A stretch of DNA of 64,000 bases from Ktedonobacteraceae bacterium (GTDB lineage: Bacteria > Chloroflexota > Ktedonobacteria > Ktedonobacterales > Ktedonobacteraceae). The notes beneath the pieces were generated by a model. The model saw only the letters and a program-made list of their open reading frames with translations. It searched no databases and had not been told where the DNA came from. The stretch covers positions 1-64,000 of the forward strand of contig DASRBN010000027.1 of the NCBI GenBank assembly GCA_035653615.1. The letters are read 5' to 3'. Position 1 is the first letter of the stretch; each line of letters opens with the position of its first letter. Positions 52,610 to 61,962 of this stretch are shown here, piece by piece. Both the position numbers and the translations under genes were made by a program.

Positions 52610-53461
52610 ATGACGGCAAATATAGATCTCAACTTCTGGCTCACACAATGGAATCTTGATCCATCAATTCTTATCGGCACGGCATTGATTATCGGTGCCT
52701 ATCTATATGCTATCGGCCCGCTGCGCAGGCGCTATAACTTTGAGAAGGCTACACGCGGCCAGGTTTTCGCGTTCTTATCCGGGATGATTATCATGTTCCT
52801 GGCGCTTATCACCCCGCTGGACGAGCTTGGCGACTCCTACCTGTTCAGCGCGCATATGGTGCAGCATTTGCTGATCACTATGATCGGACCGCCATTGCTG
52901 CTGATTGGCACACCCGAATGGTTCTTGAGGCCAATAGTACGCAACCCGGCGCTATTTCGTATCGCGAAGTTTTTGACGATGCCTGTTATTTGCTTTGCCC
53001 TTTTCAATATCGACTTCTGGCTCTGGCACGGGCCGCCGCTCTATGATGCCACGCTGGAAAACGAGTCCATTCACATCATCGAACACCTGACCTTTATCGT
53101 CTTTGGCGTCCTGAACTGGTGGCCGATGTTTAGCCCATCGAAGGATTTGCCGCGCCTATCTATCGGCGGGCAGGTCCTCTATCTCTTCCTCAGCGGCATG
53201 CCCACCGTCGCGCTGGGGGCCGGTCTCACCTTCTTACCGCCGCTCTATGCTCCCTACATTACTGCTCCGCGTGTGTGGGGCATTTCTGCGGCTACCGACC
53301 AGCAGTTGGGCGGCCTCATCATGTGGATCCCCGGCAATATCCTCTATATCGTCATCATGAGCGCCCTCTTCATTCGCTGGATGCAACAACAAGAGGCAAA
53401 GCAGATGGCGCAGGAACGAGAGCAATATGAAAAAGAGGATGCGAGCGGCGCTGTGATATAG
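52610..53461 (+). CDS. ctaG: Cytochrome c oxidase assembly protein CtaG (caa3 type)
   Basis: A 283-residue protein with seven membrane segments of the caa3_CtaG family. Family residues are LITPLDELGDSYLFSAHMVQH (given in part), with the two conserved histidines in SAHMVQH, and LFNIDFWLWHGPPLYD. It is required for CuB insertion in caa3-type oxidases. It stands divergently next to ctaB and SCO, forming a compact oxidase-assembly cluster; no oxidase structural subunits are in the window. Confidence 0.9.
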   Translation: MTANIDLNFWLTQWNLDPSILIGTALIIGAYLYAIGPLRRRYNFEKATRGQVFAFLSGMIIMFLALITPLDELGDSYLFSAHMVQHLLITMIGPPLLLIGTPEWFLRPIVRNPALFRIAKFLTMPVICFALFNIDFWLWHGPPLYDATLENESIHIIEHLTFIVFGVLNWWPMFSPSKDLPRLSIGGQVLYLFLSGMPTVALGAGLTFLPPLYAPYITAPRVWGISAATDQQLGGLIMWIPGNILYIVIMSALFIRWMQQQEAKQMAQEREQYEKEDASGAVI

Positions 53462-53579
53462 TTCCTCTTCCCATCCATGCTATAATCGCATCAGCATTTC
53501 CACTTTTCCACGCCGGTAGCAGAATAGGGAAGTGGAGATAACTATATTTCAGCTTGTTTGTTGGGAAGGCTGCATTGCA

Positions 53580-56500
53580 ATGCTCATTACACGCATCGAG
53601 TTAGAGAACATCAAGAGCTATCGTCACCTCACGGTCGATTTCCGGCGCGGCACCACCGCTATCAGCGGCCCTAACGGGTCAGGCAAAACCACGCTTGTTG
53701 AAGCCATCGGCTACGCCCTGTTCGACTTTCTTCCCTATAATCAGACACAATTCGTGCGCGAAGGCGAAAAATTTGGCCGCGTCGTTGTCCACTTCCTCGG
53801 CAATGATGACCGCCCCTACGAGGTCGAGCGGCGTTGCGGTGCGGGCGCGAAGTGGTTCGTGTATGACTGCGAAGCCGATATGCGCCTTGAGCAAAGCACC
53901 GATGTACTCGACAAACTACACGAACTCTTCGGCATCGACCGCGAGCGCCCCCTGGACAGCCTCTTCCGCGATGCGCTGGGCGTGCCCCAGGGAACATTCA
54001 CCGCCAGTTTCTTGCTCACTCCGGCCAAACGCAAGCAAGTCTTCGATGCGCTGCTGCAAATAGAAGACTACAAAACCGCCTTCGACTATCTCCTGGAGGT
54101 GAAAAATAGCTACAGAGATCAAGCCCAGGTTCAAGTGCGTGAAATTGACCGCCTCACTGTTGAGACACGCGAATTGGAGCATTGGCGCTCAACATTGGCG
54201 GAGAAGCGCCTGGAAGACCGCCAGAAGAAAGAGCAAAATGTGCAGGTAATGCAGCGCCTCGCCGATTGTAGAGAACGTGAGACGGTTCTGAAGCAGAACC
54301 AGGAGCGCCTCAATCAGTGCAGAGCGCAACTTGATCTGAGCCGCATGAAACATGAAGGCGCTCAACAGGAGCTGTCCAGGAGCGAAGCAACTCTGAACGA
54401 AGCTCGCTCCGCGAGTCAGGCAGTTGAAAATTCGCTGCTGGATTACCGGCGCTATCAACAGGCTGAAACAGCGCTAGTTGCCCTGCGTAAGAATGAACGA
54501 GAGCGCAACACCTTGCGGCAGCAACACGCGGAGCAGCAAAAGCAGCTGGCGACCATCATCGCCACCATCGCTCATCTGCAGGTGCGACTTGACGAGGTAG
54601 CCACCGCCCGGCAGCGCCTGGAAGCATTATTGCCCGCCTATGAGCAGCAAGTTGAACTGGAAAAGCAGAAAGAGCTGCTGGCGCAGCAGGTGACCAGCTA
54701 CGAGGGCCTGAAAAAAGAAGCACGAAATTTCAGTCAGAAACTGGCGGACTGCCGCCAGCAACAGGAAAAACTGCAAAGGCGCATCGCGGAGATCGAACCG
54801 CTCCGGCCACTGGCCGAAAAATTGACCGAACGTGTCGAAAAGGTCGTCCAGCTTCAGACACGGCTGCTTGATCGCGGCACGAAACGCAAGCAATACGAGG
54901 AGAAACGCGGCCAGTTACAGGAGAAACTGGCGGATCAGGAGCATACTGCCACCCAGTTACGCAAGGCTGAAGACTATATCACCAGGGCCGAGCAGCATCG
55001 CGCGGAGGCCGAGGAACTGCCGGGCTTGCAGGAGCAATTTGAACGGCTTTCGGCGCAGAAACATAGGCTCGAAGGCAACATCGAAAGCTACCAGGAATCG
55101 CGTCGTCTATCGGCGGGTGGTCAATGTCCACTGCTTCACCAGCCTTGCCTCAATATCAAGCAAATAGGGCTGGTGAGCCTCGAATCCTATTTTGATGGCC
55201 TGCTGGTCGAGGAGCATACGCAATACGAAGCGCTCGCGCAACGATTGGAGGCCATCAGCGCACGTATCGTTTATGTGAAGAAACATGCCGACGCGCTGGA
55301 AAAAGTAGGGCAGTATATCGAAAGGCGCGACATCTGTACCGATAAATTGCAGCGTTTGAATATCGACATCACGCGCCTGCAACGCGAGATTGCGGACCTT
55401 GAGCAGGGTTTGGAGGAATTGAAGCTCGTTGATAAACTCATTCTCAAGGCAACGTCAGACCGCGATGAGAGCCAGAAAGCGGATCAACAGGTGCGCGAAC
55501 TGGAGGGGTTCCGCAAGCAGTTCGAGCAAGTGCAGGCACAGATTGAACAATATACAGCCGACCTGGAGGAGCGCAGGAGGCAGGCAGATGCTATCAGCGG
55601 CAGCGCAGCACAACTCGAAGAGGTGAACCAGGCATTGAAGGCCCTGAACGACCCGCGCTCGCTCCTGAAAGTCCAGCAAGAAACCATCAAGCAGGAGCCT
55701 GTCCACCAGCAACAATTGCAAGCAGAGCAGCAAAAGCGCCAGCAGGCTGAACAACGGCTGCACAACCTGGAGGAGCAATTACAGCGTTTCGCGGAGCTTG
55801 ACGTGCAAATCGGCGAGCAGGAGGCAATTCGCGCCCAATGCAAATCCGGGCATGATGCCTATATTCAAAACGAGAACGTCGCCAGGCTGCTGCCCGCGCG
55901 CGAACAGTCCTACATACAGGCAGCGAGCAAAGCAGAACAGGCTGAACAGGAATTGCGCAAGGCAGAAGTAGCCTACCAGCAAGCGGCATCCACGTTTGAC
56001 GAGCAGGAACTCCTCTCCATCCAGACAGAGATCAGTCTACTTCAGAAAACACAGGGGCAACTGGCAGAAGAAATGAATAATCTCCAGTCAAAGATTAACG
56101 AACTGGAGCAAAATATTGCGCACGCTGAAGCGTTGCTAAAGGAGTTGGAGGCCGCGCAGCGGGAGAAGAGTACGCTCGAAGACCTGCAAACGATGGTGGA
56201 GCAGTTCCGTAAGTTGATCAAAGAGGCCGCGCCACACGTGCTGAAGGCGATGCTGAACGATATCTCAGCCGAGGCCAATCGCATCTTCGGGGAGATCATG
56301 GGCGACCGCAGCGCGCAGCTTTTCTGGGAGAACGACTATGAGATCGTCCTGCGCCGCCAGGGGGTCAATCGCACCTTTGCCCAGTTGAGCGGCGGCGAGC
56401 AGATGAGCGCGGCGCTGGCCGTTCGCCTGGCGCTGCTCAAGAAGCTCTCCACGCTCAATATCGCCTTCTTCGATGAGCCGACGCAGAACATGGACCTCTT

Positions 56501-56708
56501 GCGCCGCTCGAACCTGGCCGAGCAGATCCGGCGCGTGCGCGGCTTCGACCAGCTCTTCGTCATCAGCCATGACGATACATTTGAGCAAGGACTTGATAGC
56601 CTGGTGCGCCTGCACAAAATAGACGGCGAGACACGCCTGCTGACCGAAGACGATGACAATATGTTTGCGATAGAAGAGCAGGTGCCAGTCCATGCTGCAC
56701 AAAGGTAA
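53580..56708 (+). CDS. Rad50/SbcC-like ATPase
   Basis: A 1042-residue SMC-like ATPase. Walker A is GPNGSGKTT (30-38), two long coiled-coil arms span about 180-510 and 530-890, with a hook at C516-P-L-L-H-Q-P-C523. That is a CX6C in place of the archaeal CXXC. The signature LSGGEQMSAALAVRLALL (about 935) and Walker B IAFFDEPTQNMD follow. It would bridge or open DNA ends with a nuclease. ATG 53580 is chosen; GGAAGG is about 10 nt upstream. It overlaps nurA by 17 bp. No mre11/sbcD is adjacent. Confidence 0.9.
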   Translation: MLITRIELENIKSYRHLTVDFRRGTTAISGPNGSGKTTLVEAIGYALFDFLPYNQTQFVREGEKFGRVVVHFLGNDDRPYEVERRCGAGAKWFVYDCEADMRLEQSTDVLDKLHELFGIDRERPLDSLFRDALGVPQGTFTASFLLTPAKRKQVFDALLQIEDYKTAFDYLLEVKNSYRDQAQVQVREIDRLTVETRELEHWRSTLAEKRLEDRQKKEQNVQVMQRLADCRERETVLKQNQERLNQCRAQLDLSRMKHEGAQQELSRSEATLNEARSASQAVENSLLDYRRYQQAETALVALRKNERERNTLRQQHAEQQKQLATIIATIAHLQVRLDEVATARQRLEALLPAYEQQVELEKQKELLAQQVTSYEGLKKEARNFSQKLADCRQQQEKLQRRIAEIEPLRPLAEKLTERVEKVVQLQTRLLDRGTKRKQYEEKRGQLQEKLADQEHTATQLRKAEDYITRAEQHRAEAEELPGLQEQFERLSAQKHRLEGNIESYQESRRLSAGGQCPLLHQPCLNIKQIGLVSLESYFDGLLVEEHTQYEALAQRLEAISARIVYVKKHADALEKVGQYIERRDICTDKLQRLNIDITRLQREIADLEQGLEELKLVDKLILKATSDRDESQKADQQVRELEGFRKQFEQVQAQIEQYTADLEERRRQADAISGSAAQLEEVNQALKALNDPRSLLKVQQETIKQEPVHQQQLQAEQQKRQQAEQRLHNLEEQLQRFAELDVQIGEQEAIRAQCKSGHDAYIQNENVARLLPAREQSYIQAASKAEQAEQELRKAEVAYQQAASTFDEQELLSIQTEISLLQKTQGQLAEEMNNLQSKINELEQNIAHAEALLKELEAAQREKSTLEDLQTMVEQFRKLIKEAAPHVLKAMLNDISAEANRIFGEIMGDRSAQLFWENDYEIVLRRQGVNRTFAQLSGGEQMSAALAVRLALLKKLSTLNIAFFDEPTQNMDLLRRSNLAEQIRRVRGFDQLFVISHDDTFEQGLDSLVRLHKIDGETRLLTEDDDNMFAIEEQVPVHAAQR

Positions 56709-57966
56709 ACTTCAGGCGGCTCTGAACGTCAAGCGCGGCCAGTTCAGCGCCTACGACGATTCGTTCAACGACCAGGTGCAGGCCTACCGCGAAGCACTGG
56801 AAACGCTGTACCAAAAATACTCATCGGGCTTCTTGCTTGAACAGGACCTTCCAGATGATGGCCCAGGTATGCAACCGGCGGGAGCGCGTCCCAGCATCGA
56901 ATTTGATCGCTGGCTGGTCAACGCGCCCTACAGCTTCTATCACGGTCCGCTTTTTCCATTCGGGCGCGAATTCGCCAATCACGAACAGGCGCGCCAGTGG
57001 GCTGAGTGCATCGAGGGAGTGACGACGCTGGCGGTCGATGGCAGCCAGCTGCAGCCCTGGCGCGACGCCTCAATTCCCGTGGCGCTCATTCAAGTCGGCT
57101 TCTTCGCTAATCCTCACGCGCATGGCCGTCCATATACCAAGGATGTGCGCATGGAAGTACTCGCGCCGGATGAAATCATGGAAGCGTCCAGAAGCGAGGG
57201 CAAAGACCCCGATAGCTACCCCTATTCCGAAATCCAGGTCACGCTGCGCCGCTACAAATTAGAGGTCGAGACGCTTTGCGAACAAATGATACATTTTGCG
57301 AGCATGCGCCGTCCAGGCGATCCCGCCCATAGTCCCGTCGTCTTTTTTGATGGCTCGCTGGTCGTCTCATTTGCGCTGACGATGCCCAGCCCTTACCGCG
57401 AGCAATACATCGCCTCAGCCGTCTCGCTACTGCAAACTTCGGAGGAGTACCGCATCCCGCTGATCGGCTACATTGATACCAGCTACGCGCGCGATGTCAT
57501 TACCATGCTGCTGCGCCTGGATTCCTCAGAACGTCATGGCCGACCCATGCTGCGAGAAACAAAGAAAGTCCACGATGCGCTACTCTGGCAGGGACACATG
57601 CGCTGGGGAGATCGGACACCCGCGATGATCTGCGCCCGCGGCGACATCCTTGAAGGCTACGGTGCCTACCGCGAAAGCGTGGCGTTCTGCTACCTGCAAA
57701 CCACGGCTAACCGTCCCCCGGCGCGCTTAGAATTCCCGCGCTGGATGCTCGACGATGGCGTGCTGGAACCCGTACTGGATGTTGTGCGGGCCGAGGTGAT
57801 CGCGGGCCAGGGCTATCCCTACGCCATCGAAACGGCGGATGCTGTTTCGGTGATTACCATGCAGGATCGGGCCGAGTTCTACCAGCAATTCCAGGAGTTC
57901 ATCGAGCGCCAGGGCCTGAAGTTTTCGTTTTCGACGAAGGCGGTGAGCAAAAGCCGGAGGAGGTGA
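56692..57966 (+). CDS. nurA: NurA-like 5'-3' nuclease
   Basis: A 424-residue NurA-family protein. The catalytic acids appear in TLAVDGSQ (D at about 115), FFDGSLV, IDTSYARDV (about 262) and the C-terminal YPYAIETADAVSVI. NurA resects DNA ends in archaea, usually with the HerA helicase. Here it overlaps the Rad50-like gene by 17 bases, so the two are coupled. HerA and Mre11 are not in the window. A bacterial Rad50/NurA pair acting without them is the reading of the context. Confidence 0.87.
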   Translation: MLHKGKLQAALNVKRGQFSAYDDSFNDQVQAYREALETLYQKYSSGFLLEQDLPDDGPGMQPAGARPSIEFDRWLVNAPYSFYHGPLFPFGREFANHEQARQWAECIEGVTTLAVDGSQLQPWRDASIPVALIQVGFFANPHAHGRPYTKDVRMEVLAPDEIMEASRSEGKDPDSYPYSEIQVTLRRYKLEVETLCEQMIHFASMRRPGDPAHSPVVFFDGSLVVSFALTMPSPYREQYIASAVSLLQTSEEYRIPLIGYIDTSYARDVITMLLRLDSSERHGRPMLRETKKVHDALLWQGHMRWGDRTPAMICARGDILEGYGAYRESVAFCYLQTTANRPPARLEFPRWMLDDGVLEPVLDVVRAEVIAGQGYPYAIETADAVSVITMQDRAEFYQQFQEFIERQGLKFSFSTKAVSKSRRR

Positions 57967-57994
57967 AAATGACTACTATCTGTGTTTTAGGCTT

Positions 57995-59899
57995 TTATTC
58001 TTCAGGATGCTTATTAAGCCAATGATGAATCTTAGTTCTGGCTTGGCGCGTCCGGGCAAAAACATAGTACATATAATTATTTATCTCATCATTAATATCT
58101 ATAGGCTTTTGTGAATTCGGCTCGTCTTTACTCTCAAGTCCCTCCTCATTCTTAGGTTCTTTAGTCTCTTTATCTCTATTCCTATTAGCATCCTCTTTTT
58201 TGTAAAGCCATTGAGGGATTCGACCATTTTCAATGCTAGTGATGAGAAATTCAGCTAAACCGGTACTTTTTAACTCATCATCCAATCTACTCTTACTAAG
58301 CCATTCAGGATTCGGCCCTTTTCTCGTGCGAGAAGTGATGACCTCAATAATATCACCATTCTTCAATTCGTAGTCTATAGATACAAAGCGACCTCCAACC
58401 TTAGCCCCAAGATATTTATGGCCAAGATCGGTATGGATACGGTAGGCGAAGTCTAATGGAGTCGCTCCTGTGGGGAGATCAATAATGTGTCCCTTGGGAG
58501 TAATCACATAGATGCGATCCTTTAGAATCCTATTCTTTGACTGCTCAGTAGAATCCTGCTTTTTTTCTTCGACCACACTTTTGCGCAACTGAGCCAGCTC
58601 TTGATCCCAGATTTGTTCTTTCGTCTTCAGAACTCGTGGCGTCTTGCCCTTCCGGTATGTCTTGCTCTCTTTATAACGCCAGTGCGCTGAAGCTACGCCA
58701 TATTCCGCAATCTCATGCATCTCTTTGGTGCGAATTTGAATCTCAACTATCTTACCCTCAATTTTTACCGTGGTATGCAGGGATTGATATTGATTTTCTT
58801 TGGGCCTTGCTATCCAGTCTCTATATGTTTCACCGTTATACACATCTGTCTCTGCTGGCCATGTGTCTAGAATAATTTCCAATACATCATAACAATCCTG
58901 CTTGCTATCCACGATGATACGAATGCCAAGCAGGTCCTTCACTTCCTCGAAGGACAGGTTTTTGGCGACCATCTTGTTATAAATGCTATAGATATGTTTG
59001 GCCCGACCAGTAATCACTGCTTCAATCCCAAATTCCTTAAGTTCTGCCTGAATCTGTGGGATGATATTATTGATCTCTTTCTCACGCTCTTCCTTTTTTA
59101 CTGCAAGTTGTTTGGCTATCTTTTTGTATTGTTCAGGGTCTATCAAGCGGAAAGACATATCTTCCAGATTTGATTTGAGTTGCCATATGCCTATTCTATC
59201 GGCAAGTTGCGCATAAATTGCTAAGGTTATTTTTGCCAGTTGCAAATGATTGATGGCTTCTTGCTTCTCCGAAGATAAATCCTTCAGCCGTTTGATCAGA
59301 TACAGCCGGTCAATAAGCTTAATGATGAGAGCATTCATGTTAGTTGCAATCGCAAGAAACATTCTGATGATATTTTCAATTTGCTTTTCTTTTTTTTGGA
59401 AATGAAGCATTGCTAGGGAAAGAAGTTCGGCATCCTTACTACTTACTTCGTCAATGGCTAAAGCATACATTTTACGCAATACATCCTGGCGGTCTCTGCA
59501 TTGATCGTAATCATTCTGATCGTGAGCTAATGGCCAGATGCCCCATTCGAGAAGGGATAATTGTAGCATTGATTGGACAAGTTCCACTAGTTTAACTTCG
59601 TTCTTGAACTGCTTCTTCAGGTCATCGAAAACTTTTTGTGGGCTAATTGGTGGTGGGCAGACTATAGCGGCCGCAATTGCGATGGGACTAGCTCCAAACT
59701 CACACAATAATTCGGTGGCATCACAGATATATTCGAGGTAAGGTCTACCAATTGGATGGTCGAGATGAGCATAGTGATTTTCTGCAAATGAGCATGCTCT
59801 TCTAATGAGGTTTACTTCCTCCTCAGAGAAATGCTCTGGTAAATTCTTCAGCAATTTTTCTTTCAACAGATCAGTTTTTTTTAAAGCTTCTGTTATCAT
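57995..59899 (-). CDS. RelA/SpoT-type alarmone synthetase with dead hydrolase domain
   Basis: A 634-residue RSH protein. In the HD domain (1-200) the HP of GEPYI.HP is gone (GRPYLEYI) and the HD motif is replaced by CPPP (81-84), so hydrolase activity is not expected. The synthetase domain (about 240-415) keeps the GTP/ATP-site residues: TGRAKHIYSIYNK, LGIRIIV, RPKENQYQSLHT, EIQIRTKEMHE. A TGS domain follows (460-525), but the usual C-terminal helical, zinc and ACT parts are missing. Its start overlaps the preceding membrane gene by 4 bases. The pair is AT-rich relative to neighbours (hand count 22 of 60 versus 36 of 60 on sample lines), suggesting transfer. Confidence 0.9.
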   Translation of the reverse strand: MITEALKKTDLLKEKLLKNLPEHFSEEEVNLIRRACSFAENHYAHLDHPIGRPYLEYICDATELLCEFGASPIAIAAAIVCPPPISPQKVFDDLKKQFKNEVKLVELVQSMLQLSLLEWGIWPLAHDQNDYDQCRDRQDVLRKMYALAIDEVSSKDAELLSLAMLHFQKKEKQIENIIRMFLAIATNMNALIIKLIDRLYLIKRLKDLSSEKQEAINHLQLAKITLAIYAQLADRIGIWQLKSNLEDMSFRLIDPEQYKKIAKQLAVKKEEREKEINNIIPQIQAELKEFGIEAVITGRAKHIYSIYNKMVAKNLSFEEVKDLLGIRIIVDSKQDCYDVLEIILDTWPAETDVYNGETYRDWIARPKENQYQSLHTTVKIEGKIVEIQIRTKEMHEIAEYGVASAHWRYKESKTYRKGKTPRVLKTKEQIWDQELAQLRKSVVEEKKQDSTEQSKNRILKDRIYVITPKGHIIDLPTGATPLDFAYRIHTDLGHKYLGAKVGGRFVSIDYELKNGDIIEVITSRTRKGPNPEWLSKSRLDDELKSTGLAEFLITSIENGRIPQWLYKKEDANRNRDKETKEPKNEEGLESKDEPNSQKPIDINDEINNYMYYVFARTRQARTKIHHWLNKHPEE

Positions 59900-60963
59900 T
59901 GTACTCTCCCACCAAGAATACTTTCTATCGGGATGGATCGTTTCATTAAGTCGTCGAAGTGCTGCTCAAGGCCCATGAACAGAGGGCCACCCTCTCGTGA
60001 AATTTGCAGCATTTTCTCGTTCTCATCGTTCTTCGGTGTTCCGGCAGCGAAAGAACTGACAAACATGACATCGTCGAACAAGAGAATCTTGAAATTAGGT
60101 GCCTCGTTATAGCATCTCACCTCAAAGTTTTTGTTCTGGCTGGCAATATGCGCCAGGTAATTCAGGATAATACGCATCTTTGTCCTGATTTCTTCCGCCG
60201 AACGATGGCCAAGAGTACTGGCATGTTCATCCGTAATGTGTTCAGAATCAGGCGAGAGGACTAACACTTCAATTTTAGCTCCTCCCGCTCGCTTTAATGA
60301 ATATACGACCTCATAAAGCAGGCTCTTTGGTCCTAAAAAATACTTTTCACCTCTAATGGTCAGTATTTTGATTTTTTTCGCGTTGCGTGCAGCTTCTTTG
60401 ATATGATCTTCACATGACTCTTGATTAAGAAACTCAACAACTGAGTTGTTCTGTTGCAGTTCTATCCCAGAGCTTGCTAATTGCACCCTCTCGATAACCT
60501 TTTTCTTAAATGCAATTTTATCCTCATCGGTTTCATTTGCGCTGATCCTGAGCGCCCTTTCTACGAGCCGCTCCGTCAATGTTCTTACGTAAACTGGATA
60601 GTACTTTCTCACAACCACAAAAAGTATCAGCAAAGCAAATAGTGCGAAGACAGCAGCGATTACAGACCTTTGTGTGCTAAACCCAAAAGCTTGCAGGATT
60701 AACCCTAAAACTGTTGATAAAACTGTGAAAAATATGCTCGCGATTATGCCATCAACCACATTCTTGTTCATTAGCGTTTCTGTTAGTTGATTGTGCCTTT
60801 GTTGTTGTTGATAGCATATCATATACTGCATCGATTTGAAAGTCAAAAAATCATCGTTTGAATCAAAAAAGACAACTCCATTAAAAAATACTATTATCCA
60901 CATGTAGAAACGAAGAAAGGGCAAGAAGGTAAAAAAACTAGCCTGTTTCCTATCCCTTAACAT
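59896..60963 (-). CDS. Membrane protein with PLD-like cytosolic domain, partner of the RSH protein
   Basis: Up to 355 residues. Two membrane helices (about 72-94 and 98-119), possibly a third near the N-terminus (12-33), are followed by a helical linker and a cytosolic alpha/beta domain (about 175-350) with a phospholipase-D-like pattern: IKILTIRGEKYFLG, IEVLVLSP, FEVRCYNEAPNFKILLFDD. In the last segment the HKD-type HxK is NFK, so it is probably a binding, not catalytic, PLD fold. The start could be 60963 or the Met at residue 65 (60771); no ribosome-binding site is clear. It overlaps the RSH gene. An alarmone-responsive membrane effector is a reasonable hypothesis, not shown. Confidence 0.7.
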   Translation of the reverse strand: MLRDRKQASFFTFLPFLRFYMWIIVFFNGVVFFDSNDDFLTFKSMQYMICYQQQQRHNQLTETLMNKNVVDGIIASIFFTVLSTVLGLILQAFGFSTQRSVIAAVFALFALLILFVVVRKYYPVYVRTLTERLVERALRISANETDEDKIAFKKKVIERVQLASSGIELQQNNSVVEFLNQESCEDHIKEAARNAKKIKILTIRGEKYFLGPKSLLYEVVYSLKRAGGAKIEVLVLSPDSEHITDEHASTLGHRSAEEIRTKMRIILNYLAHIASQNKNFEVRCYNEAPNFKILLFDDVMFVSSFAAGTPKNDENEKMLQISREGGPLFMGLEQHFDDLMKRSIPIESILGGRVQ

Positions 60964-61085
60964 TTACGCTTTGTCATAGCGAAACGGGAAAATGCCACGC
61001 TCGACCGAATTTCTATCTCCTCGCCCATATGATATACTTACCTTAACGTATTCGCCTGGTAGATAGTTAACTCTGGAAAGTTTCT

Positions 61086-61745
61086 ATGTCTCGTTCGATT
61101 AAACACACGCTTACCTGCCCGTGCGGGCAGGTTTTCGAGAGCACGATTTATGATTATGTCAATGTTGCGCAAGACCCGCAACTGCAATATACCGTTCTGG
61201 CAGGGCTTTTGAACGTTTCTACGTGCCCATCCTGCGGGCGTCGTGCCGCTATCGCTCGCCCTTTCATTTACTCGGACCCGGCCCATAAGCTGCTCGCTTA
61301 TGTTCATCCTCGCAGCGATGCTCCTGAAGAGGCGCGGCTCATGATCCTGGAGCGGCTTCGCGATACGTACGTCAATATTGTCGGTGATGCCGAAGAACAT
61401 CTCAACGAGGAAGCTGGCGGCGATATTAGTAGCATCGAGCCTACCGGCCAGGTGCCACGGGTAGTGGAAACACCGCCCTTACAGGTCGTTTTTGGAGTCG
61501 ATCAATTGCAGGAACTTATCAACGCCGTGCTGAGCCAGGATGAGCGCCTGGGCAAAATCGCCTTGAGCACACAGAGCCATGATGAGGCCGAACGCGCGCA
61601 ATTACATACCATCGCTCGCAAGCTGGCCTCCGAAATGCAATGCCAGATCGAGGTGGAAGACCTCTCGGACGAATATACTGTCTGGCTTTTCGGCTCCCGC
61701 CGCCAGATCGGTGCTATTATGCGGGAGCTAGCCGCGCGCAGTTAA
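61086..61745 (+). CDS. CpXC domain protein
   Basis: A 219-residue protein whose first 60 residues hold the paired zinc-type motifs CPCG (11-14) and CPSC (47-50) of CpXC proteins, followed by an extended helical/beta region. The C-terminus (ASEMQCQIEVEDLSDEYTVWLFGSRRQ) is a separate small domain. The family is widespread, function unknown. GGAAAG lies 5 nt before the ATG. It stands between the AT-rich RSH island and the Mog/WD40 pair. Confidence 0.85.
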   Translation: MSRSIKHTLTCPCGQVFESTIYDYVNVAQDPQLQYTVLAGLLNVSTCPSCGRRAAIARPFIYSDPAHKLLAYVHPRSDAPEEARLMILERLRDTYVNIVGDAEEHLNEEAGGDISSIEPTGQVPRVVETPPLQVVFGVDQLQELINAVLSQDERLGKIALSTQSHDEAERAQLHTIARKLASEMQCQIEVEDLSDEYTVWLFGSRRQIGAIMRELAARS

Positions 61746-61773
61746 CCATATTATTAAGAGGGCGACCAGGCCG

Positions 61774-61845
61774 TGTCATTCTGAGCGATAGCGAAGAATC
61801 TCTGGCTCGGTGGATGCGGATTCTTCGCTATCGCTCAGAATGACA
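61774..61845. repeat. REP-like inverted element (TGTCATTCTGAG family)
   Basis: 27-bp arms, exact complements (61774-61800 and 61819-61845), with an 18-nt loop, downstream of the CpXC gene. Confidence 0.9.
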
Positions 61846-61932
61846 TTATAGAGAATGGCATCATAGAGAATGACATCATAGAGAATGGCATCATAGAGAA
61901 TGACATCATAGAGAATGACATTATAGAGAATG
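61843..61932 (+). repeat. 15-bp tandem repeat ahead of the mog-like gene
   Basis: Six copies of ACATCATAGAGAATG-type units. The first overlaps the last bases of the REP arm (GAATGACAT), as at 37.7 kb. Ends 30 bp before the start codon. Confidence 0.9.
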
Positions 61933-61962
61933 GCATCTTAAAGGAACAGGCAGGCGCACATC

